NCBI GenBank assembly: GCA_018058135.1
Contig: JAGPCK010000002.1
Location: 1-64,000 of the forward strand
Origin: Bacteroidia bacterium
Lineage (GTDB): Bacteria > Bacteroidota > Bacteroidia > UKL13-3
Length of the DNA: 64,000 nucleotides
Reading direction: 5' to 3'
Shown here piece by piece: positions 38,674-48,115 of this stretch. Both the position numbers and the translations under genes were made by a program. The stretch's first letter is position 1, and the number at the start of each line of letters is the position of its first letter. A model generated the notes under the pieces. It was not told the DNA's origin and made no database searches. It saw only the letters and a list, made by a program, of their open reading frames with translations.

Positions 38674-40722
38674 CTAACGCATTAAAATAACCGTACCGCG
38701 CTCGGCTTTATTGAGTTGATCAGACCGCGCACTGCCTGTATATTCCAGCACCCAGGCATAAACACCTTCAGGTGCTGATTGACCCTTAAATGTGCCGTCC
38801 CAACCTTTGGTTATGTCATCGGTAAAAAACACCCGTTGCCCCCAACTGTTGAAAACAGATAGTTTAAATAGAACAGGCAGACAACCCTCAGCCCTGAACA
38901 CATCATTCAGTCCGTTTTTATCCGGTGAAAATGCAGAGGGCACAAATACAGTACACTCACATGTGGCTATTTCAATGGAGTCTTCGTCTATACCACATTC
39001 ATTCTTTACCTGCACAAAATATTGTCCCGGTTGCTCAACTGTAAAAAAAGTATCCGCAGAATTATTCTGCCAGTTAAACACTGAACTGCCAAACTGCGGC
39101 AACGACAGAATTATTTCATCCGGCTCGCAGATGAAGGTATCCTTGCCTAAATCCACCGTGGGAGCTTGTTTAAAATTGACCTTAATGGTATCACTGTCAA
39201 AACAATTTCCGTCAAATGTGCTTACCCAATAAACTCCGGTTTCAGCAACAGTTAAAGCAGGTGCTTGGGTACCGTTGCTCCACAAATACGATACGTAAGA
39301 AGAGTCAAAGGCATATAAATTGAGCGCCACTTTTGCACAGATGATGGTATCTGCCGGAAGCACTGTCTTTTTGTGCGGATGATATTGCAATTCTTTTTCT
39401 ACACTATCCAACACACCATCCACATACAAATAGAGTTTTACTTTATACTTACCCGTGGCAGAGTACTGATATTTGACTGTTTTACTTTGCAAGATGAGCG
39501 GATTGCCCTCGCCAAAGTTCCATACTGCTGAATCGAATGCGGGAGTCGTAATTATAAACAAGGTACTATCGCCTTCGCAGGTGTTTTCGAACCTGAAATT
39601 AGGTACATATTCAAAGTGAAAATTATTGGGCAGGCCCAGATAGCAGGACTTACCTTTCAAATCTACAGAGCGTTCTTCGATTAGGCAATTAGGGTACAGT
39701 GCTGCGGGAAAAGCAATGGCTGATAAATAATCGCCCGCCCGCCCGATGTACAACTTTCCATCAGGCCCCAACTGTAAAGAGGTATTTCCTTCCGCTTGTG
39801 AGAAGGGTATTTCAATGGCGTTTTCCAATAATTTTTCAGCCGTATTTCCCTGCAAAAAAACCTGATGCACCTTTTTATACAATGTTGCTGATAGATACAA
39901 AATGCGTGAATCAGGGGAGAATTCCACGCTGTATGCATTGGCAAATTTTACCGAATCCTGCAAAGTAATCGCATTACTTACCTTGCCTGTTGCAGCATCA
40001 AAATCATACAGCTCAAATGCATTTTCTCCCAAAATAGCGGCAGCCATTTTTTTCCCATCGGGACTTATTTTAATTCCACCAACTGCATTGGCTGCATTCC
40101 AGGTAACGGTATGGCTGATGCCCACATCGCTTGTAACAGAAGCATCCCTGTGTACACCATTAGAATCAATCAAAAAACTGTGGTAACGGTTGTTACCCGC
40201 CCCGTGCGCTACCAGCCAAAAATCACGCCCATTGGCATGTTGTGTTGCCGTTAGTTTTTCAGCGACAGGAGTAAACATCTCCACATTCTTATCCAGTATC
40301 AATCCTGAATGGCCCGAAAAGTCCATTTGAATGTGTGTATAACACAGTCCCTTCTCAGCAAAGTTGGCATCGGCAGTAAAAATGAACCATTGGTTGGCAT
40401 GTTTTGGATAGGGGACAATAAGCGCTACTTGCGTGGTTGAAGGATTTCCCCACAACCCATTGCCACCCGGCACCACCTGATGTAAGGCATTGTAAACCGT
40501 AATGCCATCAGTATAAAACAACAGGTTACCATTACGGTCTGATATTCCGGCACAACCCTCACTGGCAATAATTTTACTATCAGTAATGGAGTACGCAGAG
40601 TCTTTAGTAAACCTAACGCCTGCCCCACCGCCAAAGTACCAGTGGCTGTATTGCGGTTGAGCAACAGCAGAAGTAAAAAGTACAGAAAATAAAAGAAACA
40701 AAATTGTTTTGAAGAGTTTCAT
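38674..40722 (-). CDS. T9SS type B sorted protein, beta-propeller-like, gliding-type C-terminus
   Basis: 682 residues. Signal peptide 1-21 (ending SAVAQ). An N-terminal propeller-like region (about 25-345) has repeated short blades (GNLLFYTDGITVYN, FWLVAHGAGNNRYHSFLI, GKLYIGRAG). A PKD-like domain (about 370-450, WNFGEGN) and two Ig-like repeats follow (LYLWSNG-type and DLGKDTFICEP). The C-terminal ~90 residues are the type B (gliding motility-associated, CHU_C) sorting domain: FVPSAFSPDKNGLNDVF and FNSWGQRVFFTDD with GWDGTFKGQSAPEGVYAW. It overlaps the upstream paralogue by 4 nt (ATGA), so both are translated from one mRNA. Function unknown. Confidence 0.92.
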   Translation of the reverse strand: MKLFKTILFLLFSVLFTSAVAQPQYSHWYFGGGAGVRFTKDSAYSITDSKIIASEGCAGISDRNGNLLFYTDGITVYNALHQVVPGGNGLWGNPSTTQVALIVPYPKHANQWFIFTADANFAEKGLCYTHIQMDFSGHSGLILDKNVEMFTPVAEKLTATQHANGRDFWLVAHGAGNNRYHSFLIDSNGVHRDASVTSDVGISHTVTWNAANAVGGIKISPDGKKMAAAILGENAFELYDFDAATGKVSNAITLQDSVKFANAYSVEFSPDSRILYLSATLYKKVHQVFLQGNTAEKLLENAIEIPFSQAEGNTSLQLGPDGKLYIGRAGDYLSAIAFPAALYPNCLIEERSVDLKGKSCYLGLPNNFHFEYVPNFRFENTCEGDSTLFIITTPAFDSAVWNFGEGNPLILQSKTVKYQYSATGKYKVKLYLYVDGVLDSVEKELQYHPHKKTVLPADTIICAKVALNLYAFDSSYVSYLWSNGTQAPALTVAETGVYWVSTFDGNCFDSDTIKVNFKQAPTVDLGKDTFICEPDEIILSLPQFGSSVFNWQNNSADTFFTVEQPGQYFVQVKNECGIDEDSIEIATCECTVFVPSAFSPDKNGLNDVFRAEGCLPVLFKLSVFNSWGQRVFFTDDITKGWDGTFKGQSAPEGVYAWVLEYTGSARSDQLNKAERGTVILMR

Positions 40723-43385
40723 CGAAGTATGGTAACTGTACCTTGTGTTATTTTATTCGCTTTTCCTGAAATTTTGTTGCCTGAATATTCAATTACCCAT
40801 GCAAAGGTATTATCTCCTGCAAATTTACCATTAAAGTCGCCTCTCCATTCCTGATTAAAATCGTCTGTCTCAAAAAGCAACTCTCCCCATCTGGAATATA
40901 TCTTTAAATTGTAATAAGTCGGTGCACAACCTACGGGTTTAAAGCCGTCATTCAGATTATCTTTATTCGGACTGAAAGCGGTTGGTACATAAAAAATACA
41001 TTCGCAATCTTCTACTAAAACTGTATCCTTAAGTTCACCACATTGATTGCTAATGGTGACATAATATTTACCCGGAGTATTAATTTGTATTCTACTAGTA
41101 AGTTCCCCTGTGCTCCAAACGTATTTCGCAAAATCATCAGACTTGCTGTTCAATTCAAGCAAAGAAAATCCACAAACAAAAGTATCCTCCGGCAACACAT
41201 CGTTAGGAGTTGACAATACATAGACTCTAACACTGTCTTTAAGTAAACATGCATACTTCCAATATTGAAAGGGGAAAACACCTGATAATTTAAAGTATCT
41301 TGATGTTGTTGTGTCACTATCATACCATATAGCTTTATCGACATGAGGACGAATATCAATTAGAACACTATCTCCAGTACATACTAAATATTGCTCCTGA
41401 ATAAGAGTCTCAGTTGAATATGTTGATATTCTAATACTATCAACCTGATAACACAATATATCTTTAACCGACACACTGTATAATCCATCCTTTTTTACGA
41501 TATACAGACTATCTTTACTACCATCTTGCCAGACTATGTCTTTGTAGCCGCTTTTTCTCAAATCGAATATTATTGAATCTCCTTTGCAAATGTACTTATC
41601 CTGCCCAAGTTGTATGTAAGGACGAGGGTAAAATGTCACTTTTACAGTATCATAAACAGGGCAATCAAAACCTACTTTAGAAACTTTAACCCAATAAGTA
41701 TTCGACTGCTTAGCCTCAAATGTTCTTTGTGTTGAACCGTTTTGCCAAACGAATGTAGCATTAATTAAACCCGGATCTAATAAATAAGCATCACCTTCAC
41801 ATCTTATAGTATCTCGTCCTAGATTTACAACAAACGGCTGCTCAATTTTAGTTACTAATATAGTATCATAGTTATAACAATAACCATCAAACACGCGAAT
41901 CCATTGCTGGCCAAAACTGTAAAACTTGGGTGAAAAACTTGTACTACCTGTACTCCAAAGAAATTGATTTTGGTTTGATGATACAGCACTTAATGTGTAA
42001 GAATTAAAACAAACCGATGTATCATTACCCAAATAAACAAAAGGTGGTTGCCTTATTTCTACATTTTTTATAAGAATTAAACTATCTAGTCCGAAATAAA
42101 ATTTAACTTTAACAGAATATATTTTGTCGATTTTATAGAGATGTTTGATATTATTTACGTCTTTTGATTGCACAGTAACTGAATTAGAATCGCCAAAGTC
42201 AATGTGAGCAGAGTCTGATTCCCCAAACAGAAGTAGAAATAAAGTAGTATCTTTATAACAAGTGGAAGAAAATGTAAAATCTGATGCTCTATGCTTGACA
42301 AAATTTGGCAGCCCTCTTTCTACTCTATTTACTGAATTGAAAACAACCCCTGTATCAGCATATTTGCAAAAAGGGAACTCCTTGTCCGGTTCATTAATAA
42401 CAGACAATCTCTTTGTAAACAAACGAGCAATGTATACTTTCATATCAGGCCCAGTTTGCATTGCAGCGTGAGCTGCACTGCTTATGACTTTTACTGACGC
42501 ATTAATTTGAGTAATGTCATTATACGATACATTAATTTGAAAAAGTCTAGATCCTGATACATATAGGTATTTACTTCCAGGAGAGAAACACGTGTAGTAA
42601 TTATCATCAAAAGTTGCTGATATAGGTAATTGAATCACTCTTGGATTTGTAAGCTGCCCGGTTTGATTATTGAAATCAAAGAGCTCAACTTTATCAGAAC
42701 TGCCATAGACCATAGCTACCAATTTCCCGTTTGAAGAAAAATCGGCTCCCCCCATAAAATTACCTGTATTGTTAGAAGATATAACCCCAGTGCTAACGAC
42801 ATACACAGAGGTATCTATGCCACTCTGTTTTAGCTCATAGGTTCTAATTTTATTCGACCCGCTTTCATGTGCCAGAATCCAATACCCTGAACCATCAGCA
42901 TTAGGGCAAGCAATCAATTTTTCATCGCATCTTGAAAAAACAAATTTATTCCAAGAAACGACTGCACCTAAGCCTGAGAGAAAGCTCAAATCAACAATAG
43001 AATACCTTAAACCCTGACTGAGACTACCGTTAGGAGTTGTAAAAACATAATATCTTTTTGCTGAGCCAGGGTCTGGAAGAATGAGGGAGGACTGTGTACT
43101 TGAGTTTCCACCAAAAAGACCACCCCCATTGCTCATTATTTGATGACTTTTATTCCAAATATTCTCACCATTCGTATAGAAAAGTAAGTTCCCAGCACTA
43201 TCACTAACCGCGGCACACCCCTCCTTTGCTACCATTGCCCCATCATATATAGGCATTGGAATACCTGATTTGAAACTTAAACCCAAGTTATTGCCAAAGT
43301 ACCAAACTTTCCTCTCCTCAAAAGACTGAGAAAGAACATTAAAAGAGATTATATGCAAAAACAAAATGGTGCAAAAACATTTCAC
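40719..43385 (-). CDS. T9SS type B sorted protein, longer tandem paralogue
   Basis: 888 residues, start GTG at 43385 (the overlapping ATG at 43387 runs into TGA at once). Signal peptide 1-20 (ending FNVLSQ). The layout matches the next gene: propeller-like N-terminus (WYFGNNLGLSFKSG, GNLLFYTNGENIWNKSHQIM), a PKD-like segment, then about five Ig-like repeats of the type VYLGNDTSVCFNSYTLSAVS and FLWSTGSTS, and a type B sorting domain (FYVPTAFSPNKDNLNDGFKP and YSRWGELLFETDDFN). By eye it is more A+T-rich than its partner. It is divergent from purB over 72 nt. Confidence 0.92.
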   Translation of the reverse strand: MKCFCTILFLHIISFNVLSQSFEERKVWYFGNNLGLSFKSGIPMPIYDGAMVAKEGCAAVSDSAGNLLFYTNGENIWNKSHQIMSNGGGLFGGNSSTQSSLILPDPGSAKRYYVFTTPNGSLSQGLRYSIVDLSFLSGLGAVVSWNKFVFSRCDEKLIACPNADGSGYWILAHESGSNKIRTYELKQSGIDTSVYVVSTGVISSNNTGNFMGGADFSSNGKLVAMVYGSSDKVELFDFNNQTGQLTNPRVIQLPISATFDDNYYTCFSPGSKYLYVSGSRLFQINVSYNDITQINASVKVISSAAHAAMQTGPDMKVYIARLFTKRLSVINEPDKEFPFCKYADTGVVFNSVNRVERGLPNFVKHRASDFTFSSTCYKDTTLFLLLFGESDSAHIDFGDSNSVTVQSKDVNNIKHLYKIDKIYSVKVKFYFGLDSLILIKNVEIRQPPFVYLGNDTSVCFNSYTLSAVSSNQNQFLWSTGSTSFSPKFYSFGQQWIRVFDGYCYNYDTILVTKIEQPFVVNLGRDTIRCEGDAYLLDPGLINATFVWQNGSTQRTFEAKQSNTYWVKVSKVGFDCPVYDTVKVTFYPRPYIQLGQDKYICKGDSIIFDLRKSGYKDIVWQDGSKDSLYIVKKDGLYSVSVKDILCYQVDSIRISTYSTETLIQEQYLVCTGDSVLIDIRPHVDKAIWYDSDTTTSRYFKLSGVFPFQYWKYACLLKDSVRVYVLSTPNDVLPEDTFVCGFSLLELNSKSDDFAKYVWSTGELTSRIQINTPGKYYVTISNQCGELKDTVLVEDCECIFYVPTAFSPNKDNLNDGFKPVGCAPTYYNLKIYSRWGELLFETDDFNQEWRGDFNGKFAGDNTFAWVIEYSGNKISGKANKITQGTVTILR

Positions 43386-43431
43386 ATTTGCAAGATATGA
43401 AGTAGTAAGATAAATTGAACCTTAAATCAAC

Positions 43432-43439
43432 TAATTTTG
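43432..43439 (+). promoter_or_regulatory. Bacteroidota -7 box of purB
   Basis: TAATTTTG, perfect match, 18 nt before ATG 43458. No TTTG at the usual -33 spacing. Confidence 0.5.
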
Positions 43440-43457
43440 CGCAAAATATCCGAACCC

Positions 43458-44804
43458 ATGCAACTCACTCCACTCTCCGCTATATCCCCTGTTGACGGGC
43501 GCTACCGTAAGGTTACCGAAGCACTGGCTGCTTATTTTTCTGAATTTGCCCTTATTCGCTACCGCGTGGAGGTGGAAATAGAGTATTTTATTTCACTGGC
43601 TGAATTACCGGTGCCGCAACTGGCCGGAAAACTCACCGAGACAAACAAAAGTGCGTTACGTAATTTGTACCTGAACTTTACCGAAGCAGATGCACAACGC
43701 ATTAAGGATACCGAGAAAGTAACCAACCATGATGTGAAAGCGGTGGAGTATTTTATTAAAGAAGAACTCGACAAAATCGGATTAAGTGAGCTGAAAGAGT
43801 TTGTACACTTCGGACTTACTTCCCAAGACATCAACAACACGGCCATTCCGTTGTCCATTAAACGGGCAATTAACGAACACTACATTCCGCAGTTGAACAG
43901 CATTATTGACTTGCTGCTGCAGTATGCCAACGACTGGAAAAACATTCCGCTACTGGCCCGCACACACGGACAACCGGCCTCTCCTACGCGTTTGGGTAAA
44001 GAAGTTTATGTATTTGCTGAGCGTTTGAACATCCAGAAAAATCAATTGGTTCAAATTCCATTCTCGGCTAAGTTTGGCGGTGCCACCGGGAATTTTAATG
44101 CACATCACGTGGCCTATCCCGCAAACAACTGGCAACAATTCGGTAATCAGTTTGTGAATGAAGTATTGGGATTGAGCCGCTCGCAAACCACTACACAAAT
44201 TGAGCATTATGATAATCTTGCGGCTTTGTTCGATTGCCTCAAACGCATCAACACCATTCAGATTGATTTGTGCCGCGATATGTGGACCTACATTTCCATG
44301 GATTACTTCAAGCAAAAGGTCAATAAAAACGAAGTGGGCTCATCGGCCATGCCGCATAAAGTTAATCCCATTGATTTTGAAAATGCAGAAGGTAACTTCG
44401 GTATAGCTAATGCTATTTTCGAGCACCTCTCGGCCAAGCTGCCCATTTCGCGCCTGCAACGTGATCTAACCGACTCTACCGTATTACGTAATGTAGGAGT
44501 TCCGTTGGCACACACAGCCATCTCTTTTGCTTCTTTGCTGAAAGGCTTAAATAAGTTATTGCTCAATGAAGCCAAAATTAAAGAAGATTTGGAAAACAAC
44601 TGGGCCGTAGTAGCAGAGGCCATTCAAACTGTTTTGCGCAGAGAAAATTATCCGCAGCCTTATGAAGCACTTAAAGCACTTACCCGCGGTGCAGATAAAA
44701 TTGACGGTGCTTTAATCGCTACGTTTATTGATTCGCTGCAAGTAAGTGATGCGGTGAAAACAGAGTTGCGTGCCATTACACCTTACAACTACACGGGCGT
44801 TTAA
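43458..44804 (+). CDS. purB: Adenylosuccinate lyase
   Basis: 448 residues from ATG 43458; the ORF also has a TTG at 43437, but that codon is part of the -7 box. PurB cleaves SAICAR and adenylosuccinate in purine synthesis. The N-terminus LSAISPVDGRYRKVTEALAA is typical of the E. coli-like PurB branch. The fumarase-superfamily signature GSSAMPHKVNPIDFENAEGN is present, as are the HFGLTSQDINNTA and LARTHGQPASPTRLGKE blocks with the catalytic histidines. It is convergent with the MFS gene; the stop codons are only 4 nt apart and I see no terminator there. Confidence 0.97.
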   Translation: MQLTPLSAISPVDGRYRKVTEALAAYFSEFALIRYRVEVEIEYFISLAELPVPQLAGKLTETNKSALRNLYLNFTEADAQRIKDTEKVTNHDVKAVEYFIKEELDKIGLSELKEFVHFGLTSQDINNTAIPLSIKRAINEHYIPQLNSIIDLLLQYANDWKNIPLLARTHGQPASPTRLGKEVYVFAERLNIQKNQLVQIPFSAKFGGATGNFNAHHVAYPANNWQQFGNQFVNEVLGLSRSQTTTQIEHYDNLAALFDCLKRINTIQIDLCRDMWTYISMDYFKQKVNKNEVGSSAMPHKVNPIDFENAEGNFGIANAIFEHLSAKLPISRLQRDLTDSTVLRNVGVPLAHTAISFASLLKGLNKLLLNEAKIKEDLENNWAVVAEAIQTVLRRENYPQPYEALKALTRGADKIDGALIATFIDSLQVSDAVKTELRAITPYNYTGV

Positions 44805-44808
44805 CTGT

Positions 44809-46056
44809 TCAGCCTTCCACAACTAGTGTTTCAGGCCTTACTGTTTGTTCGCTACCTTCTTTAATTTTAAGTCTGCGTGCCAGAAAAATACAGAGCATGG
44901 TCAACGCAACAGAAATATAGCCTACATAATTATATCCGTTTAATGTACCGTCAGGCGCTTTGGTTACTATTAAACCTGCCACGTACGAAGCTACACCTGC
45001 CATCATTTGCTGCATAGCTGAACTGAAACTCATAAAGCTGCCACGTGTAGCAGGCTTTACTGCTCCGCTCACCATGGCCTGAGCAGGTATAAACCGCCCG
45101 CCTGAGAAAATGAAAAACAAGGAAGTAACAAACAAGGCAGCTACCAACGGTATTTTGGGCATGTGTGTTATACCAATTGCAGGTATCCAGCAAAGCACAA
45201 CAAACAGGGTAAACATTTTCAGTTTTCCGTATTTATCTGACCACTTTCCTATCAAGGGTGAAGTAAAAATGGTAAATGCTCCTCCTATCAGGTAAATATA
45301 CGTGAGGTCTCCGTCAGTAAATCCTACGTTGGCTACCATGTAAGGGCTGATGAACGGCACAATACAAAAATGGCCCAACATCAATGCCATCATCAGTAAC
45401 AATGCTTTTACCTGTTCTTTATCGGTAACAATATTTGTGATAATATTCCACGGTTCAGGTCGTGCTTCTTTACTGAGAATATGTTCATTTACATTGGGAA
45501 CAAACTTCCATATAAAGTAAAATATTACACACCCAACTAACCCCAGGAAAAGAAAGGGCGCATGCCAATCGCTCAGGTTGGCAATAAACAACCCGAAAGG
45601 TACACCAAAAACAGAGGCAACTGAAAACCCTGAAGTAAGCACGCCCATGGCTGTACCTCTGCGTTCCATCGGAATCAAATCGGCAATAATGGACATTACG
45701 GAAGCGCCCAGAATTCCTCCAAACATACCGGTGAAAATACGTGCAGCTACTAATTGCTCATAGCCTTGTGCCAAGCCGCAGGCAAAAGTGCCCAACACAA
45801 AACCCACGAAAAAAAACTGGAGTGCATTTTTGCGGTCAAAACGATCAATAAAAAAAGTAGCTAATAAACCCGAGGTGCCCGCACTGAAAGTGTAAGAAGA
45901 GACCAGCAACCCAAACTGTTGCGGTGTGATTTGAAACAAGCGCATCAACTGTGGTCCCAACGGCATCATAATCATAAAATCCATGATGTTGGTGAAGTTG
46001 ATTGCAGCCAGGGTAAAAAGCAGAAAGCGTTCGTTTTTGAGCATAAAAGGCTGCAA
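44809..46056 (-). CDS. MFS transporter (DHA1-like)
   Basis: 415 residues with twelve predicted membrane helices. The A-like motif between helices 2 and 3 reads FFIDRFDRKNALQFFFVGF (FxxDRxDRKxxL), and helix 4-5 contains FTGMFGGILGASVMSIIADL and MERRGTAMGVLTSGFSVASVFG, the motif C-type region of drug:H+ antiporters. Substrate unknown. It follows the AarF-like gene by 11 nt and is probably the third gene of a TetR-AarF-MFS operon, which suggests that the upstream TetR-like protein controls its expression. A second Met at residue 5 is an equally good start. Confidence 0.9.
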   Translation of the reverse strand: MQPFMLKNERFLLFTLAAINFTNIMDFMIMMPLGPQLMRLFQITPQQFGLLVSSYTFSAGTSGLLATFFIDRFDRKNALQFFFVGFVLGTFACGLAQGYEQLVAARIFTGMFGGILGASVMSIIADLIPMERRGTAMGVLTSGFSVASVFGVPFGLFIANLSDWHAPFLFLGLVGCVIFYFIWKFVPNVNEHILSKEARPEPWNIITNIVTDKEQVKALLLMMALMLGHFCIVPFISPYMVANVGFTDGDLTYIYLIGGAFTIFTSPLIGKWSDKYGKLKMFTLFVVLCWIPAIGITHMPKIPLVAALFVTSLFFIFSGGRFIPAQAMVSGAVKPATRGSFMSFSSAMQQMMAGVASYVAGLIVTKAPDGTLNGYNYVGYISVALTMLCIFLARRLKIKEGSEQTVRPETLVVEG

Positions 46057-46067
46057 ATAACGATTTC

Positions 46068-47429
46068 TTAGAGTGAAGAATCAAGTTTTAGTTCAGGATT
46101 CAATGCATGAAACTGTAAAATGTTATTTCTCCAGCTCCCGATGCCTGTATTTATTTCTGCTTTCAAATCATTTAATATCTGGTACAGGCCAAAGAAGGTT
46201 CTGTTGATGTACAAGGTGTGCTGTGAACCTCGCCCCTGTTTGCTGTTTTTAAATTCACTAAGGCTGCTTATTTCTTCTCCCAACCGATGTATTTCGGTAA
46301 TAAAAGCAGCATCGCTAAAATCAAATGTAGCTGTTTGAAAAGGTCGCGAAGTGAGGCGTGACATACGCATAAAAAAGTCCAGAAAAAGCTGTTTATCCTG
46401 CGCACTGTCTTGGTCATAAATTACCTCCAGCGATTTGGATATTTGCTCTACCAAAGTTGCATTGCGCTGTACTTCCGGGAGGGTAAGTGCAAAATACGTG
46501 TAATAAATATCTTCAGGAATTTCCTTTACACAACCAAAATCAATAATGCCCAATGTACCGTCTTCTTCCATCAGAAAATTACCGGGATGAGGGTCGGCAT
46601 GAACTGCTTTTAAGTGATGAATCTGCAAATCATAAAAATCCCACATGGCTTGCCCTATGCGATTTCTCACCTCCTGCGAGGGATTGGTTTTCAGAAACTC
46701 ATTCAGATGTAAGCCGGGCATCCAATCCATGGTGAGTACTTTTTTACCTGAATACTCCGGGTAATACACAGGAAAACGGGTAAACGGAATAGAAGAACAT
46801 ACTTGGGAAATATGTAACGAACGTTGCAGTTCCAACTCATAGTCCGTTTCTTCGAGCAGTTTTGATTCCACCTCGCGAATGTACTTATCCATCTCCCGCT
46901 CGCTCATGCCCACCATTCGCAGTGCAATAGGTTTTACCAGTTTTAAATCACTTTTGATACTTTCTGCCACCCCCGGATACTGGATTTTTACCGCGAGTAC
47001 TTTTCCGTTTTTCTCAGCACGGTGTACCTGCCCTATAGAAGCCGCGTTAACAGAGTTCATCCTGAAGGCGTCAAACATTTCTGAAGGACTTTTGCTGAAC
47101 TCTTTTTGAAAAGTGCGCACAATCAATGGTCCTGATAAAGGCGGAGCCTGGTATTGTGCCATTTGAAATTTCTGCTGGTAGGCTTTGGGCAACAGGTTGC
47201 GGTCCATGCTCAGCATTTGTGCTACTTTGAGTGCACTACCCTTGAGTTCGCTCAACGTATCATATACATCGGCTGCATTGTTTTCGTGTAACTCTGTTTT
47301 GTCCATTTCAGGATGCACCGCTTTTTTAGCATAATGCTTCATGTAATTGCCGCCAATTTTGGCTCCCGTGGCAATAAATTTTACTGCCCGCTGCACTTTG
47401 CTGCTGGGTATGCTCTCCTGTTCTTTCAT
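46068..47429 (-). CDS. AarF/UbiB-family (ABC1) atypical kinase
   Basis: 453 residues with no membrane helices. The ABC1 kinase core has the A-rich loop NAASIGQVHRAEKNG, catalytic HADPHPGNFL and metal-binding IDFGCVKEI. The invariant KxGQ inhibitory motif reads KVAQ here (LKVAQMLSMD). The family acts on ubiquinone/menaquinone or other prenyl lipids as an ATPase or lipid-handling factor; no specific substrate can be named. The start codon ATG 47429 directly follows the TetR stop (TAAATG, no gap), and MFS follows by 11 nt. A second, quite different AarF paralogue lies 1.5 kb away. Confidence 0.93.
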   Translation of the reverse strand: MKEQESIPSSKVQRAVKFIATGAKIGGNYMKHYAKKAVHPEMDKTELHENNAADVYDTLSELKGSALKVAQMLSMDRNLLPKAYQQKFQMAQYQAPPLSGPLIVRTFQKEFSKSPSEMFDAFRMNSVNAASIGQVHRAEKNGKVLAVKIQYPGVAESIKSDLKLVKPIALRMVGMSEREMDKYIREVESKLLEETDYELELQRSLHISQVCSSIPFTRFPVYYPEYSGKKVLTMDWMPGLHLNEFLKTNPSQEVRNRIGQAMWDFYDLQIHHLKAVHADPHPGNFLMEEDGTLGIIDFGCVKEIPEDIYYTYFALTLPEVQRNATLVEQISKSLEVIYDQDSAQDKQLFLDFFMRMSRLTSRPFQTATFDFSDAAFITEIHRLGEEISSLSEFKNSKQGRGSQHTLYINRTFFGLYQILNDLKAEINTGIGSWRNNILQFHALNPELKLDSSL

Positions 47430-48059
47430 TTACATGGATTTGTTGTGGTACAAAAATTTAGCAAACTCCATAGCGGTATCGATGGCGCTGCGACTCATTA
47501 AATCAAAAGCGAGGTTCACTGATTTTTCAATGGCTTCATCGGTTTTCTCAAATCCTTTGCTGTTGTCGCGCAGCCAGAAATGCAGTATGAACAATACCTG
47601 TGCCCACAAAGATTCCCCGTACTTACCGGCAATATATTTGCGCTCGCTGATTTCATTTTTTTCTATCCCTTCCTGAACCAGTTGATTGGCATAGGCCACA
47701 AAAGCCGGGCGAACATCCGTCATAAAGGCCGGTGTAATGGCAGGGTGTTTATGGCTCTGTTGCAAAAACTGAATAAAGCTGCGGTGCTCTTTCAATTTTT
47801 CAATCCACGTGTAAAAAAAGGAGAGCAGTTTTTCACGCACAGAGTAAGTGGCATATACTTCCTGCTCCTGTGTCTTTTGTAGGGTACTGCTGAACAGCTC
47901 CAGCATAATTTCACTTTCTACGGCAGAAAAGCTGCTGAAATGTTCGTAAAACTCTCCCTCAGTAAGATTAACTGATTTGGCAAACTGATAAACCGACTTG
48001 GGGCGTTCATCGTGCTCCAACACATAATTGATGTAGGGTTGCAGAATTTTTGTGTTCAT
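47430..48059 (-). CDS. TetR-like transcriptional regulator
   Basis: 209 residues from ATG 48059; a TTG at 48116 would add 19 residues and overlap the divergent hydroxylase start. An N-terminal helix-turn-helix (SVYQFAKSVNLTEGEFYEHF, about 21-42) fits the TetR fold, with the recognition helix in EGEFYEHFSS. The C-terminal ~150 residues are helical and would bind a ligand. It begins a tight operon with an AarF kinase and an MFS transporter and is divergent from a CrtZ-like hydroxylase with a 56-nt gap, so it may regulate both directions. The HTH diverges enough from classic TetR that a family-level call is the limit. Confidence 0.8.
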   Translation of the reverse strand: MNTKILQPYINYVLEHDERPKSVYQFAKSVNLTEGEFYEHFSSFSAVESEIMLELFSSTLQKTQEQEVYATYSVREKLLSFFYTWIEKLKEHRSFIQFLQQSHKHPAITPAFMTDVRPAFVAYANQLVQEGIEKNEISERKYIAGKYGESLWAQVLFILHFWLRDNSKGFEKTDEAIEKSVNLAFDLMSRSAIDTAMEFAKFLYHNKSM

Positions 48060-48115
48060 GCAGATAAAAACAGTTTCACGTGCTGTTTGTTTCAAAGTTG
48101 TATTATTGTTTTTCA

